Shown one piece after another: positions 1-7,022 of a stretch of 10,891 bases of DNA. The stretch is from JALYUA01 sp038203955 (lineage in GTDB: Bacteria > Acidobacteriota > Thermoanaerobaculia > UBA5066 > Gp7-AA6). How positions within the stretch are numbered: position 1 is the stretch's first letter; each line of letters begins with the position of its first letter. Under the pieces are notes generated by a model, which ran no database searches, was not told where the DNA came from, and saw only the letters and a list, made by a program, of their open reading frames with translations. Made by a program: the position numbers and the translations under genes. Where the stretch lies: contig JBBRDK010000111.1 of NCBI GenBank assembly GCA_038203955.1, forward strand, positions 1-10,891, given 5' to 3'.

Positions 1-2252
1 AACGCCGTGCCCTGCGGATTGGCGTACGACTTGACGGCGCCGGTCAGACTGTCGGTCACCGTCATCACGACGTTGACGTCCGTGAGTCCTCCCGCGAAGA
101 CCCAGGAGTGGGAATTCACTCCGCACCCGTTCAGCACTTTCACCAGCATCTCGACGTTGGCGGCGGAGAAAAACGTGAAATACCCCGTGTCGCCGGACAA
201 CGTGACCGCGTTCCCGGAACCGCTCTGCCCGTCGCGCGTCACCCACCTCGTCACGACCTTGAAGCGTCCTCCGTTCAGGCAGAGTGTGTTCGTCCCGGCG
301 GCGCATGCCTCGAGGGTGAGGTAGTCGTACACGCCGCCCCCCGTACCGGCGTAAAGGCGGGTCGACATCGCCGGGTCGACCGCCAGCGCGTTGACATTGG
401 GGTTGGTGAGGCCCCCATTGAAGACCGTCCAGCTCGCGCCGCCGTTCGTGCTGCGGGCGACACCGGCGTCTCCCGTGCCCGCGTAGAGGGTGGCCGGCGC
501 GGCGGGATCGATGGCCAGGGAGAGAACGAACGTGCTCGGCATTCCACTGTTGATCGGCGTCCACGAGCCACCGCCGTCGGTGCTCTTGAAGACCCCGGCG
601 TTACTCGTCGTGGCGTAGACCGTCGCCGGAGCCTGCGGATCGATGGCGACCGCGTTGGCAAATGAGCCGGCGAGAGCGGCGTTGGCGGGCGGCGTCCACG
701 TCGCGCCGCCGTTGATCGTCTTGAAGACTCCGCCCGCCATGGCCGCGTAGATCGTCTGCGGCGCCGACGGGTCGATCGCAAGAGCGTTGACGAAGGAACC
801 CGTCAGACCGGTGTTGGCGGGCGACCAGCTCGCCCCGCCGTTCGTGCTTTTGAAGACGCCGAACTGGGCCGCGGAGCCCGAAGATCCCGCGTAGACGATC
901 GCCGGATTCGTCGGATCGATCGCCAGAGAAAAGATCACGCTCGTCGTCAGGCCGGTGTTGATGGACGTCCAGCTCGCGCCGCCGTTCGTGCTCTTGAAGA
1001 CGCCGCCGCCGGTCGCGCTCGCGGAAGCCCCGGCGTAGAGGACGTTCGGGGTCGTGCGGTCGATCGCCAGCGCATTCACTCCGAGGCTCAGAAGGCCCGT
1101 ATTGACGGCCGTCCAGCCCGCCCCGCCGTCGGTGCTCTTGAAGATTCCCGCGCCCGCCGTCGCCGCGTAGAGCGTCGCCGGTGCGGAGGGATCGATGGCC
1201 ACCGCGTTGACGTCGGTGGCCGTCAGTCCTCCATTGGCAGGACTCCACGCCGCGCCGCCGTTCGTGCTCTTGAACACGCCGTTGTTGGTGCCGGCGAAGA
1301 TCGTGGCCGTGCTCGAGGGATCGATGGCGAGCTCGGGAACGAACGACGGGGTCAGGCCGGCGTTGATGGCCGTCCAGGCCGTCCCCCCATTCGTGCTCTT
1401 GAAGACGCCGACGGACGTGGCGGCGTAGACCGTCGCCGGGACCGAGGGATCGATGACGATCGAATTCACGAAAGACGTGTTGAAAGCGGCGTTGGACGCG
1501 GTCCAGCTCGCCCCGCCATTGGTCGTCTTGAACACACCGCCGCCATTGGTCCCCGCGTAGAGGGTCCCCGGCGCGGACGGATCGATGGCGAGGGTGCCGA
1601 CCCGGAGGTTCGAGAGCCCCGCATTGACCGCCGCCCAGCTCTGCCCGCCGTCGGTGGTCTTGAAGACCCCTCCGGTCAGGCTTCCCGCGTACACCGTCGC
1701 CGGCGCGGAAGGGTGAAGGGCGAGCGCGAAGATGTCCGGAGTCGTCAGACCGTTGTTCAGGGTGGTCCAGCTCGCGCCGCCGTTCGTGCTCTTGTGGATC
1801 CCGCCGCCGGTCGACTGCGAGCCGGCATAGATCGTGGCCGGCGCCGTCGGATCGATCAGGAGCACGTTGACGAAGATGCTCGTGAGCCCCGAGCGCGCCG
1901 CCGACCAGCTCGCGGCCCCGTTGGTGGTCTTGAAGATCCCTCCGCCGATCGACGCGGCGTAGAGAGTCCCCGGAGCCGACGGGTCGATCACGAGGGAGCT
2001 CACGAAGGGACTCGCCAGACCCGTATTCAAGGGAGTCCAGCTTGCCCCGCCGTTTGCGCTCTTGAAGACGCCGGCGCCGTTCGTGCCGGCGTACACCGTC
2101 GCAGAAATCGCGGGATCGAACGCGAAGGAGGTGACCGTCCCCCCGACGGGTCCGTTCGTGCTCCACGCGTTGACGCCGGCGGAAGACGGCCTCGCGAAAG
2201 CGAGAAGGAGAACGAGGGAAACGAGAGGCGGGACACGGGGACGTGGCAGCAT
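1..2252 (-). CDS. Secreted Asp-box (BNR) repeat beta-propeller protein, C-terminus off the left edge
   Basis: The frame is open for 750 codons from ATG at 2252 to the window edge. Residues 1-25 form a Sec signal peptide (hydrophobic VSLVLLLAFA, probable cleavage after PSSA). Residues about 26-640 hold 13 Asp-boxes of the form S/T-x-N/D-G-G-x-S-W (for example STNGGASW) and 14 DPSAPATVYAGT-like strands, repeating every 42-48 residues. Fourteen blades would fit two seven-bladed propellers (inference). Residues about 641-750 form a separate domain with three Cys, including CLNGGRFKVV, DTGYFTFF and WVFAGGLTDV, ending in GAVKSYANPQG. I recall this domain at the C-terminus of secreted acidobacterial proteins, and only a few residues should be missing. 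The start follows AAGGGGG (2258-2264) with a 5-base spacer. Asp-boxes occur in sialidases and sortilins, but no catalytic residues are recognisable, so the function is unknown. It lies 137 bases downstream of the SH3 gene on the same strand. Confidence 0.88.
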   Translation of the reverse strand, partial: MLPRPRVPPLVSLVLLLAFARPSSAGVNAWSTNGPVGGTVTSFAFDPAISATVYAGTNGAGVFKSANGGASWTPLNTGLASPFVSSLVIDPSAPGTLYAASIGGGIFKTTNGAASWSAARSGLTSIFVNVLLIDPTAPATIYAGSQSTGGGIHKSTNGGASWTTLNNGLTTPDIFALALHPSAPATVYAGSLTGGVFKTTDGGQSWAAVNAGLSNLRVGTLAIDPSAPGTLYAGTNGGGVFKTTNGGASWTASNAAFNTSFVNSIVIDPSVPATVYAATSVGVFKSTNGGTAWTAINAGLTPSFVPELAIDPSSTATIFAGTNNGVFKSTNGGAAWSPANGGLTATDVNAVAIDPSAPATLYAATAGAGIFKSTDGGAGWTAVNTGLLSLGVNALAIDRTTPNVLYAGASASATGGGVFKSTNGGASWTSINTGLTTSVIFSLAIDPTNPAIVYAGSSGSAAQFGVFKSTNGGASWSPANTGLTGSFVNALAIDPSAPQTIYAAMAGGVFKTINGGATWTPPANAALAGSFANAVAIDPQAPATVYATTSNAGVFKSTDGGGSWTPINSGMPSTFVLSLAIDPAAPATLYAGTGDAGVARSTNGGASWTVFNGGLTNPNVNALAVDPAMSTRLYAGTGGGVYDYLTLEACAAGTNTLCLNGGRFKVVTRWVTRDGQSGSGNAVTLSGDTGYFTFFSAANVEMLVKVLNGCGVNSHSWVFAGGLTDVNVVMTVTDSLTGAVKSYANPQGTA

Positions 2253-2310
2253 GGGATCCCCCTTGCGACGGGTCCGATGGCGCGATGCTATTTCAGGAGG
2301 AGGGCGAAGG

Positions 2311-2373
2311 GTGAGCCCCTCTGCCCCTCCCCCCCCGGGGTCGGAGAGAGGTTAACGGGCGAGGGGAGAGGGA
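2311..2373. repeat. Intergenic hairpin repeat, copy A
   Basis: A C-rich run (2317-2336, including eight consecutive C) is followed by GGGGTCGGAGAGAGG, then GGTTAACG (2350-2357) and another G-rich stretch. It lies between the SH3 gene and the BNR gene. It resembles the elements at 3769-3803, 6871-6920, 7411-7443 and 8146-8203. The stem is imperfect, and there is no T-tract to make it a classical terminator. Confidence 0.55.
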
Positions 2374-2389
2374 AAGCTCGCTTCGCGCT

Positions 2390-3073
2390 TCAGCGCGGTC
2401 CGCCCGGCTTCTTCCGGTCGGGCCGCGGCGCGGCGGCGTGGGGCTGAGGCCTCGCCCTCTGCGACTCGACGTGGCGTGGCGATTCGACCCGGCGCTGCGT
2501 CTCGACGTGGGACCGCTCCACGGTCCGCGTGCGTGACCGCTCCACCGTCCGCGGATGATCGACGCGGGAACGATAACCGGGGCGCGAACGCTCGACAACG
2601 ATGGGCCTCGGTCCGATGGAGCCGGGGCGAGGCGGCCCTCCGGGATGAATCACCACGGACCGGTGCCCGGCGAACGGACGGCTCACCCAGTAGTCACGCC
2701 GGCCGTAGAAGGGCCGGCCGCGGTAGTACGTGTCCCAGTAGAGACCGGGGGAGTATCCGATCACCGGGAGGCCGTAATACTGACCCCGCGAGAGGATCGG
2801 CGCGCGCTCCCCCTCATACGGGTAGTCGAGACTGCCCGCATAGACCCAGCCGCGATCCCCTTTCGCGATGACGTCGCACCACGTCCAGTCCTCGAGGCAT
2901 CCGGCGACCTCGACGGGAGTGCCTTCCCGGATCCGCGTCACCGCGGGGTACTCGCGGCCGGGACCGGCGCGCATGTTCACGGACTTCGTGGTGTAGGCCG
3001 TCTTCGCGGACGCGAATCCGGTGACAGCGAAGCCGAGCAGGACCCAGGATCCGTTGGCGCGGCCTCGGTGCAT
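2390..3073 (-). CDS. Exported bacterial SH3-domain protein with Arg/Pro/His-rich tail
   Basis: A 227-residue protein. The ATG at 3073 is chosen because GGAGG (3079-3083) sits 5 bases upstream and a signal-like segment (WVLLGFAVTGFASA, ending about residue 23) follows at once. In-frame ATGs at 3085 and 3151 lack this. Residues about 25-82 are an SH3b domain (SVNMRAGPGREYPAV, then CDVIAKGDRGWVYAGSL), with Cys59 and Cys66 possibly paired. Residues 100-126 carry GLPVIGYSPGLYWDTYYRGRPFYGRR, a segment I recall following SH3b in many proteobacterial envelope proteins. Residues about 132-227 are a low-complexity basic tail with degenerate repeats (RTVERS, HVESQR). SH3b domains commonly bind peptidoglycan or peptides, so a periplasmic or wall-associated role is likely, but the ligand is unknown. 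Confidence 0.85.
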   Translation of the reverse strand: MHRGRANGSWVLLGFAVTGFASAKTAYTTKSVNMRAGPGREYPAVTRIREGTPVEVAGCLEDWTWCDVIAKGDRGWVYAGSLDYPYEGERAPILSRGQYYGLPVIGYSPGLYWDTYYRGRPFYGRRDYWVSRPFAGHRSVVIHPGGPPRPGSIGPRPIVVERSRPGYRSRVDHPRTVERSRTRTVERSHVETQRRVESPRHVESQRARPQPHAAAPRPDRKKPGGPR

Positions 3074-3078
3074 GTTTG

Positions 3079-3083
3079 CCTCC
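3079..3083 (-). promoter_or_regulatory. Ribosome binding site that fixes the SH3-gene start
   Basis: GGAGG on the minus strand, 5 bases before the ATG at 3073. It lies inside the sequence that would be coding if the upstream ATG at 3085 were used, so it favours the shorter product. Confidence 0.6.
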
Positions 3084-3113
3084 ATCGGGTTGGCCCCAAT
3101 GTAGCAGGGAAGA

Positions 3114-3180
3114 GGAACCCGCAGAATCCCGGCCGGTGGGGTTCCCTTCAACTGTTGCCGGGGCTAAAGACGGCCCCGGC
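3114..3180. promoter_or_regulatory. Two inverted repeats in the divergent gap between the SH3 gene and the 4-TM gene
   Basis: The first repeat is GGAACCC (3114-3120) with GGGTTCC (3139-3145), a 7-bp stem. The second is GCCGGGGC (3157-3164) with GCCCCGGC (3173-3180), a perfect 8-bp stem around an 8-base loop, TAAAGACG. Neither is followed by a T-run. The gap (3074-3251) must hold both promoters, so operator or leader-structure roles are possible. No convincing -35/-10 pair was found. Confidence 0.4.
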
Positions 3181-3251
3181 CGATGCGCCCGGGGTCCTCT
3201 CCCTGCCGACGTCCCGCCCCCCGATGGACGGAACCATCGCGTCCGGCCAGA

Positions 3252-3752
3252 ATGGCGGGGGTGCCTCTTCAGAACACGCGGACGTCGAGGGCGGCTTCGG
3301 TCCTCGTCGGCGCCGTCGTTGCGCTCGCGGGGGCGGGAATCCTCGCCCTCGCGGTCTTCGGCACTCCGGAGAGGTTCTCTTCGCCGCGCTGGGTCGTCGC
3401 GTGCGCGGGATCAGCGTTTCTCGTTTTCGGCGGCTGGACTGCCGCCTTGTACGCGCGCGGCTACGACGCGAGCCGTCCGGACGACAATCTGCCTTCCGCG
3501 CGAATCCAGCTCATGGTCCTCATTCCCGGGCTGCTCCTCTTCGCCGCACCGTTCCACTGGATCGCCTTCGGGCCCGGGCCGCGCGAATTTTCTTCGATGG
3601 TGTCGATCCCTTTCGTGAGCGTTCGCCAGGGCTCTGCGGTCTCCACCGGCCGAATTCTCTTCGGGGCGGGCGCTCTCTTGATCGACGCGATCCTGGTCGC
3701 CGCTGCGATCCGCCTCCTCCGGGCGCCCGGGCGCGAGCGCAAACAGAATTAG
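3252..3752 (+). CDS. Hypothetical four-helix membrane protein
   Basis: A 166-residue protein starting MAGVPLQNTR. It has four hydrophobic segments at about 16-37 (VLVGAVVALAGAGILALAVF), 47-68, 85-106 (ending FHWIAFGPG) and 135-155, so it is an inner-membrane protein. The loop at 107-132 contains FGPGPREFS and SIPF. The frame extends upstream to an ATG at 3183, but those 23 residues are Arg/Pro-rich and unlike a protein N-terminus. The internal start at 3252 lacks a strong ribosome site, so GTG at 3261 is also possible. I do not recognise a family. It diverges from the SH3 gene and converges on the receptor gene with a hairpin repeat between them. Confidence 0.75.
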   Translation: MAGVPLQNTRTSRAASVLVGAVVALAGAGILALAVFGTPERFSSPRWVVACAGSAFLVFGGWTAALYARGYDASRPDDNLPSARIQLMVLIPGLLLFAAPFHWIAFGPGPREFSSMVSIPFVSVRQGSAVSTGRILFGAGALLIDAILVAAAIRLLRAPGRERKQN

Positions 3753-3768
3753 GTCGTCGCCGCCACCC

Positions 3769-3803
3769 TCAACACCCCCTCGCCGCGCTCGGGGAGAGGG
3801 TGC
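3769..3803. repeat. Intergenic hairpin repeat, copy B
   Basis: CACCCCCTCGCC followed by GCTCGGGGAGAGGGTG, able to fold into an imperfect stem (outer arms CACCC 3773-3777 and GGGTG 3798-3802). It lies between two converging genes, where it could act as a bidirectional transcription stop even without a T-tract. Confidence 0.55.
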
Positions 3804-3860
3804 TGAGTGAGACTAAGCGGAGCTCTCTCTTGCGGCTCCCTCGACGGTAGCCGCCGCGAA

Positions 3861-6512
3861 TCAGAAGTCGAGTCGCGTCGTGATCCCGAACGTCCGGGGC
3901 TGGTTGGTGAGGAAACCGATGCGTGCCCGGGTGCCGCGCTCCTGGTCCAGTGCCAGCAGGGCGTGCTCGTCCGTCAGGTTGTTCGCGAATAGCGCGATGT
4001 CCCAGTTGCCCTGTCGGACGCCCAGCCGCAGGTTGACGAGGTCGTACGCCGGCAGCTCCGCGTTGTAGCGGAACGTGCTCTGCGTCAGCGGGCCGCCGAT
4101 CGTGCTGCTGCCGAACGAGTTGAGATTCAGCGTGCCGAGCAGGTCGTCCCCGACCTGCGTGAACCGCGAGCCGATGTGGTTATAGGTGGCGGACAGATAG
4201 CCGTTCATCCCCGGCGTGAGCGGCTGCTGGTATGTCGCGGCGAGCGCCGCCTGGACCTTGGGCACGCTCGGCAGGCGCTTCCCGCTCTGGATGCCGGAGA
4301 CGACGGTGACGACGCCGTTGGCGCCCGTGGAGGACAGGGTGGACCGCAGCGTGGCGTCGTTGTAGCTGCCGGAAATGGAGAAGTCGAAGTGGTCGTTGAG
4401 CGCCGCCGCGAATTCCACTTCGCCTCCGACGCTGCGAGCCTTCGGGACGTTGAAGATGACACGCGACGAGCACGAGCCGGCGGTCACGGTGGCCTGCAGA
4501 TCGTTGATGTCGACGTAAAACGCCGACAGGTTGAAGGAGCCGCGCCCGCCAAACAGCCGGGACTTCGAGCCGACCTCGTAGTTCCAGGCGGTCTCGTCTT
4601 TCCAGTTTTCCCGTCCGCCGAAGGTCACCTTGTCCTGGGCTGTACAGAGGTTGACGTTCAGCGGATCGTTGACGCCGCCCAGCCGGAAGCCCTTCGAGAC
4701 CTGGGCGTTCAGATTCGTGGAGTCGGTCACCTTGTACGAGGCGATGAAGCGCGGCGCGATGCCGTCGGCTTTCGTCGAGCCTGGCTGCGATTGGGGCTTG
4801 CCGTCCGCGCCGGCGCCGAAGATGCCGTCGAAGATCTGTTCCTTGTCTTCGGAGAAGTGGTAGTAGCGCAGACCCGCCGTCAAGTTGAACTTTTCGGTCA
4901 CGGCCAGGGTCCCCTCGCCGAAGAGGGCGAACTGATCGAGCTTGTAGTGGAGGTTCGAATAGAACAGAACGTCCCTGGGAGCGACGGTCCGCGTATTGAC
5001 GAAATCACCGGACGGAACCAACGCCTCGTAGCCGGAGACGAGAAGTTGTTGGCCGTACGCGCGTCTCGAGTTGCTGTAGAAGCCGCCGACGACCCAGTTG
5101 AAGCGGCTGTCGGTCTTTCCGCCGGACAGCCGCAGCTCCTGGGTCCAGGCGTTCGCTTTGGTCGCGTCGTCGAGCGGCGAGTTCAGGTTGTAGACGCTCG
5201 GGGGAAGACCGAAGCTGCCGCCGGTGATGCTCGAGGTGAGCGCGCCGGCGTCGCGCACGACGTCGACGTCGCGGTGCGTGTAGGAAGTGACGGAGGTCAG
5301 CGCGACTTCGCCGAAGTTGTACCTCACGTTCACGTCGCCGAGAAAGAACTTGTCGTTGAAGGGCTCGTCGATCTGGGTGAAGATCTGGCGCTCGCCGAGA
5401 GTGACGGGCGGGCGCGTGGTCGTGAAGGGGTTGGCCAGGATGTTGAAGGCATCCCTGCGGTTCCAGCCGTCCATCTTGACCTTCTGGTAGACGAGCCGCG
5501 GAATGATCGTCAGCCGGTCGTCCGGAGCGATCTCGACGGCGGCCCTCACGCCGGTGCGGTCGCCCGTGTTGACGTCCTTCTTGACGCTCAAGTTCGGCTG
5601 CACCGCGTCCGTGTAGCCGGCGAACCGATCGTAGTACCCGACGATGCGCAGCGCCGCGGTGCTCCCCAAGGGCGCGTTGATGCCCACCTTTGCGTTGCCG
5701 CCCTGGTTGCCACCGGAGATCGTGCTGCCGGCGAGCTCTCCGAAATACCGCGTGACGCCGAGCTCGGGCTGGTTGGTGATGTAGCGCACCGTGCCCGATT
5801 CCGAGCCGGAGCCGAACAGGGTGCCCTGGGGCCCGCGCAGCACTTCGACGCGATTCATGTCGAACAGGTCGATGTCCGGGGTGAAGAGGGAAAGCGAGAT
5901 GACCGACTCGTCCAGATACGCCCCGACCCCTTCCTTGACGCCCGGCTGGTCGCGCGCGATCTGACCCGAGGAGACCCCTCGCATCGAGACCTGATTCTGG
6001 CCGGGCCCGAGGTTCTGCACGGAGAAGCCCGCCACGTTGGCGGCGACGCCTTCGAGGCTGTCGACACCGCGTTCGCGCAGGACCTCTTCTGTCGGCGCGG
6101 CGACCGAGACTGGCGTGTTCAGGATGGTCTCCTCGCGCTTCATGGCCGTGACCGTGACTTCCTCCGCGATCTTGACCTCCAGCGAGAGATCGATCGAGAG
6201 GATCGCGCCCGCGTCGAGCCGGCGGTCCTTCGAGACCCCCCGGCGGAACCCCTGCACGTCGGCCGACACCGTATAGACGCCCGCCGGGAGGTCGGCCGCT
6301 TCGTACGCTCCGTTTCCCCCGGACCGGACGACCTTCACGGCGCCCGTCTCCTGGTTCGTGATCGTGACTGTGGCGCCGCCGACCGTGGCCCCGTTGGCGA
6401 CGCGCACGATCCCGGTGATTCGTCCCGTGGGGGATTGGGCAAGGGAGGGAGCCGCCGAAACGAGCAGCAGCGCGACGCAGACCACGGAGATCGTAAGACG
6501 CCGGTAGGACAT
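3861..6512 (-). CDS. TonB-dependent outer-membrane receptor with N-terminal carboxypeptidase-regulatory-like domain
   Basis: An 883-residue protein. The ATG at 6512 is preferred over 6545 because GGAGG (6518-6522) lies 5 bases upstream and a signal peptide starts there (YRRLTISVVCVALLLVSAAP, cleavage near APSLAQ, about residue 26). Residues about 29-112 are a carboxypeptidase-regulatory-like beta-sandwich (GRITGIVRVANGATVGGATV, then DLPAGVYTVSADVQGF). The plug, about 117-250, includes EEVTVTAMKREET as a possible TonB-box region and the hallmark VEVLRGPQGTLFG (about 222-234). The rest is the 22-strand barrel, ending RTFGITTRLDF with the C-terminal Phe typical of outer-membrane proteins. TonB and the proton-motive force would drive uptake of a siderophore, sugar or similar ligand. 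No transporter, sigma/anti-sigma pair or enzyme nearby points to the substrate. It has its own promoter and appears monocistronic. Confidence 0.95.
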   Translation of the reverse strand: MSYRRLTISVVCVALLLVSAAPSLAQSPTGRITGIVRVANGATVGGATVTITNQETGAVKVVRSGGNGAYEAADLPAGVYTVSADVQGFRRGVSKDRRLDAGAILSIDLSLEVKIAEEVTVTAMKREETILNTPVSVAAPTEEVLRERGVDSLEGVAANVAGFSVQNLGPGQNQVSMRGVSSGQIARDQPGVKEGVGAYLDESVISLSLFTPDIDLFDMNRVEVLRGPQGTLFGSGSESGTVRYITNQPELGVTRYFGELAGSTISGGNQGGNAKVGINAPLGSTAALRIVGYYDRFAGYTDAVQPNLSVKKDVNTGDRTGVRAAVEIAPDDRLTIIPRLVYQKVKMDGWNRRDAFNILANPFTTTRPPVTLGERQIFTQIDEPFNDKFFLGDVNVRYNFGEVALTSVTSYTHRDVDVVRDAGALTSSITGGSFGLPPSVYNLNSPLDDATKANAWTQELRLSGGKTDSRFNWVVGGFYSNSRRAYGQQLLVSGYEALVPSGDFVNTRTVAPRDVLFYSNLHYKLDQFALFGEGTLAVTEKFNLTAGLRYYHFSEDKEQIFDGIFGAGADGKPQSQPGSTKADGIAPRFIASYKVTDSTNLNAQVSKGFRLGGVNDPLNVNLCTAQDKVTFGGRENWKDETAWNYEVGSKSRLFGGRGSFNLSAFYVDINDLQATVTAGSCSSRVIFNVPKARSVGGEVEFAAALNDHFDFSISGSYNDATLRSTLSSTGANGVVTVVSGIQSGKRLPSVPKVQAALAATYQQPLTPGMNGYLSATYNHIGSRFTQVGDDLLGTLNLNSFGSSTIGGPLTQSTFRYNAELPAYDLVNLRLGVRQGNWDIALFANNLTDEHALLALDQERGTRARIGFLTNQPRTFGITTRLDF

Positions 6513-6543
6513 GAAACCCTCCTCTGCCGTTCGAGGCACTTTC

Positions 6544-6567
6544 AAAAAGGCCCCGCACGACGGGCCT
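6544..6567 (-). terminator. Terminator-like hairpin in the receptor leader
   Basis: On the minus strand AGGCCC (6567-6562) pairs perfectly with GGGCCT (6553-6548) around an 8-base loop, and a run of five T follows (6548-6544). This has the shape of an intrinsic terminator, but it starts only a few bases after the predicted transcription start and before the receptor ATG. It could be an attenuator, a 5'-end stabilising hairpin, or an insulator against read-through. Confidence 0.5.
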
Positions 6568-6579
6568 CACGTTGCGCGC

Positions 6580-6609
6580 TTCATACCCCCGCGCCAGCGC
6601 TCTTGTCAA
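6580..6609 (-). promoter_or_regulatory. Sigma70-type promoter for the TonB-dependent receptor gene
   Basis: On the minus strand a perfect -35 box TTGACA (6609-6604), an 18-base GC-rich spacer, then TATGAA (6585-6580) as the -10 box. The predicted start near 6573 gives a leader of about 60 bases to the ATG at 6512. It is the best promoter match I saw in the window. Confidence 0.65.
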
Positions 6610-6740
6610 CGTTTCGCGGCGGCGCGGCCCGTGCGGGAGCGGGCTCCTCGCTCAAACCGCGCGTCACCGGGCGATCGTCCCCGGGACGTTTTCCGGAGCG
6701 AGAGGAGGAACGAGGGAAGAAGCGGCGACGGCTGCTCTCG

Positions 6741-6817
6741 TCGAAAAATGACACCGGTTTCGGAGAACACCGCGGGGGCGACTTTTCGAAAAACGACGCC
6801 CGGAACCGCCGTTTTTC
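6741..6817. repeat. Direct and inverted repeat cluster with A5/T5 arms
   Basis: TCGAAAAATGACACCGG (6741-6757) recurs as TCGAAAAACGACGCCCGG (6786-6803), 45 bases apart. The second copy is one arm of a perfect 8-bp inverted repeat: GAAAAACG (6788-6795) and CGTTTTTC (6810-6817), with a 14-base loop. It lies upstream of the gene at 7023 and could be a regulator-binding region or a remnant of a duplicated element. Confidence 0.45.
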
Positions 6818-6870
6818 TGAGAAGGGGATCCACCAGTGCGATCGTCAGGCCCGCCGCGATCATCCCTACC

Positions 6871-6920
6871 TGTCCCCCTCTTCCCGCGCTCGGGGCGAGG
6901 GTCGGGGTGGGGGGTTAACG
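6871..6920. repeat. Intergenic hairpin repeat, copy C
   Basis: CCCCCTCTTCCCGCGCTCGGGG followed by a long G-rich stretch and GGTTAACG (6913-6920). The same GGTTAACG tail is present in copy A at 2350-2357. It lies between divergent genes, so a role limited to transcription termination does not explain it. Confidence 0.55.
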
Positions 6921-7022
6921 AAAGGGTGCCGGGGCCGCCGACGGTTCGGTAGCCACCCTCTTTCCCGGAGTCTGGGGAGACGGTCTAGACTGATCGACAT
7001 TCCCACGCGGAGGCGACGCCGA

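Larger units (their letters stand above)
6513..7022. other. 510-base gene-free divergent gap
   Basis: The gap between the receptor gene and the small membrane protein gene holds, in order: the receptor leader with a terminator-like hairpin, its promoter (6580-6609), a direct repeat of TCGAAAAA(T/C)GAC (6741, 6786), an inverted repeat (6788-6817), hairpin repeat copy C (6871-6920) and a ribosome site (7009-7013). An 85-codon minus-strand frame (6863-6606) is present but looks like chance: its similar segments GVVFRK and GVIFRR arise from the direct repeat, and it lacks a good ribosome site. Confidence 0.6.

Noticed and set aside
330..2150. Regular repeats every 126-145 bases, considered as a CRISPR or other DNA repeat array
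   Set aside because: The units are imperfect, vary in length by multiples of three and translate into Asp-box blades. They are protein repeats.
601..2166. 521-codon minus-strand open frame within the BNR gene region
   Set aside because: It is the out-of-frame reading of the BNR repeats (Arg/Asp/Gly-rich, no signal or domain). The true frame gives regular Asp-box repeats and a signal peptide.
1..2252. Sialidase (neuraminidase) function from the Asp-boxes
   Set aside because: Asp-boxes are structural. No F/YRIP motif or catalytic Asp/Glu/Tyr arrangement was recognised.
2555..3850. 431-codon plus-strand open frame over the SH3 and 4-TM genes
   Set aside because: It is antisense to the SH3 gene and out of frame with the 4-TM gene, Arg-rich, with no recognisable domain.
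5005..6609. 534-codon minus-strand open frame overlapping the receptor
   Set aside because: It is an Arg-rich shifted frame of the receptor coding sequence.
6606..6863. 85-codon minus-strand open frame in the large gap
   Set aside because: It has no good ribosome site, it overlaps the receptor -35 box, and its internal similarity is explained by the DNA direct repeat.
4176..7022. Long plus-strand open frame antisense to the receptor gene and continuous with the small membrane protein
   Set aside because: The translation is Arg/Gly/Val/Asp-rich with no domain, typical antisense shadow in high-GC DNA. Only the part from ATG 7023, with a ribosome site and two helices, looks real.
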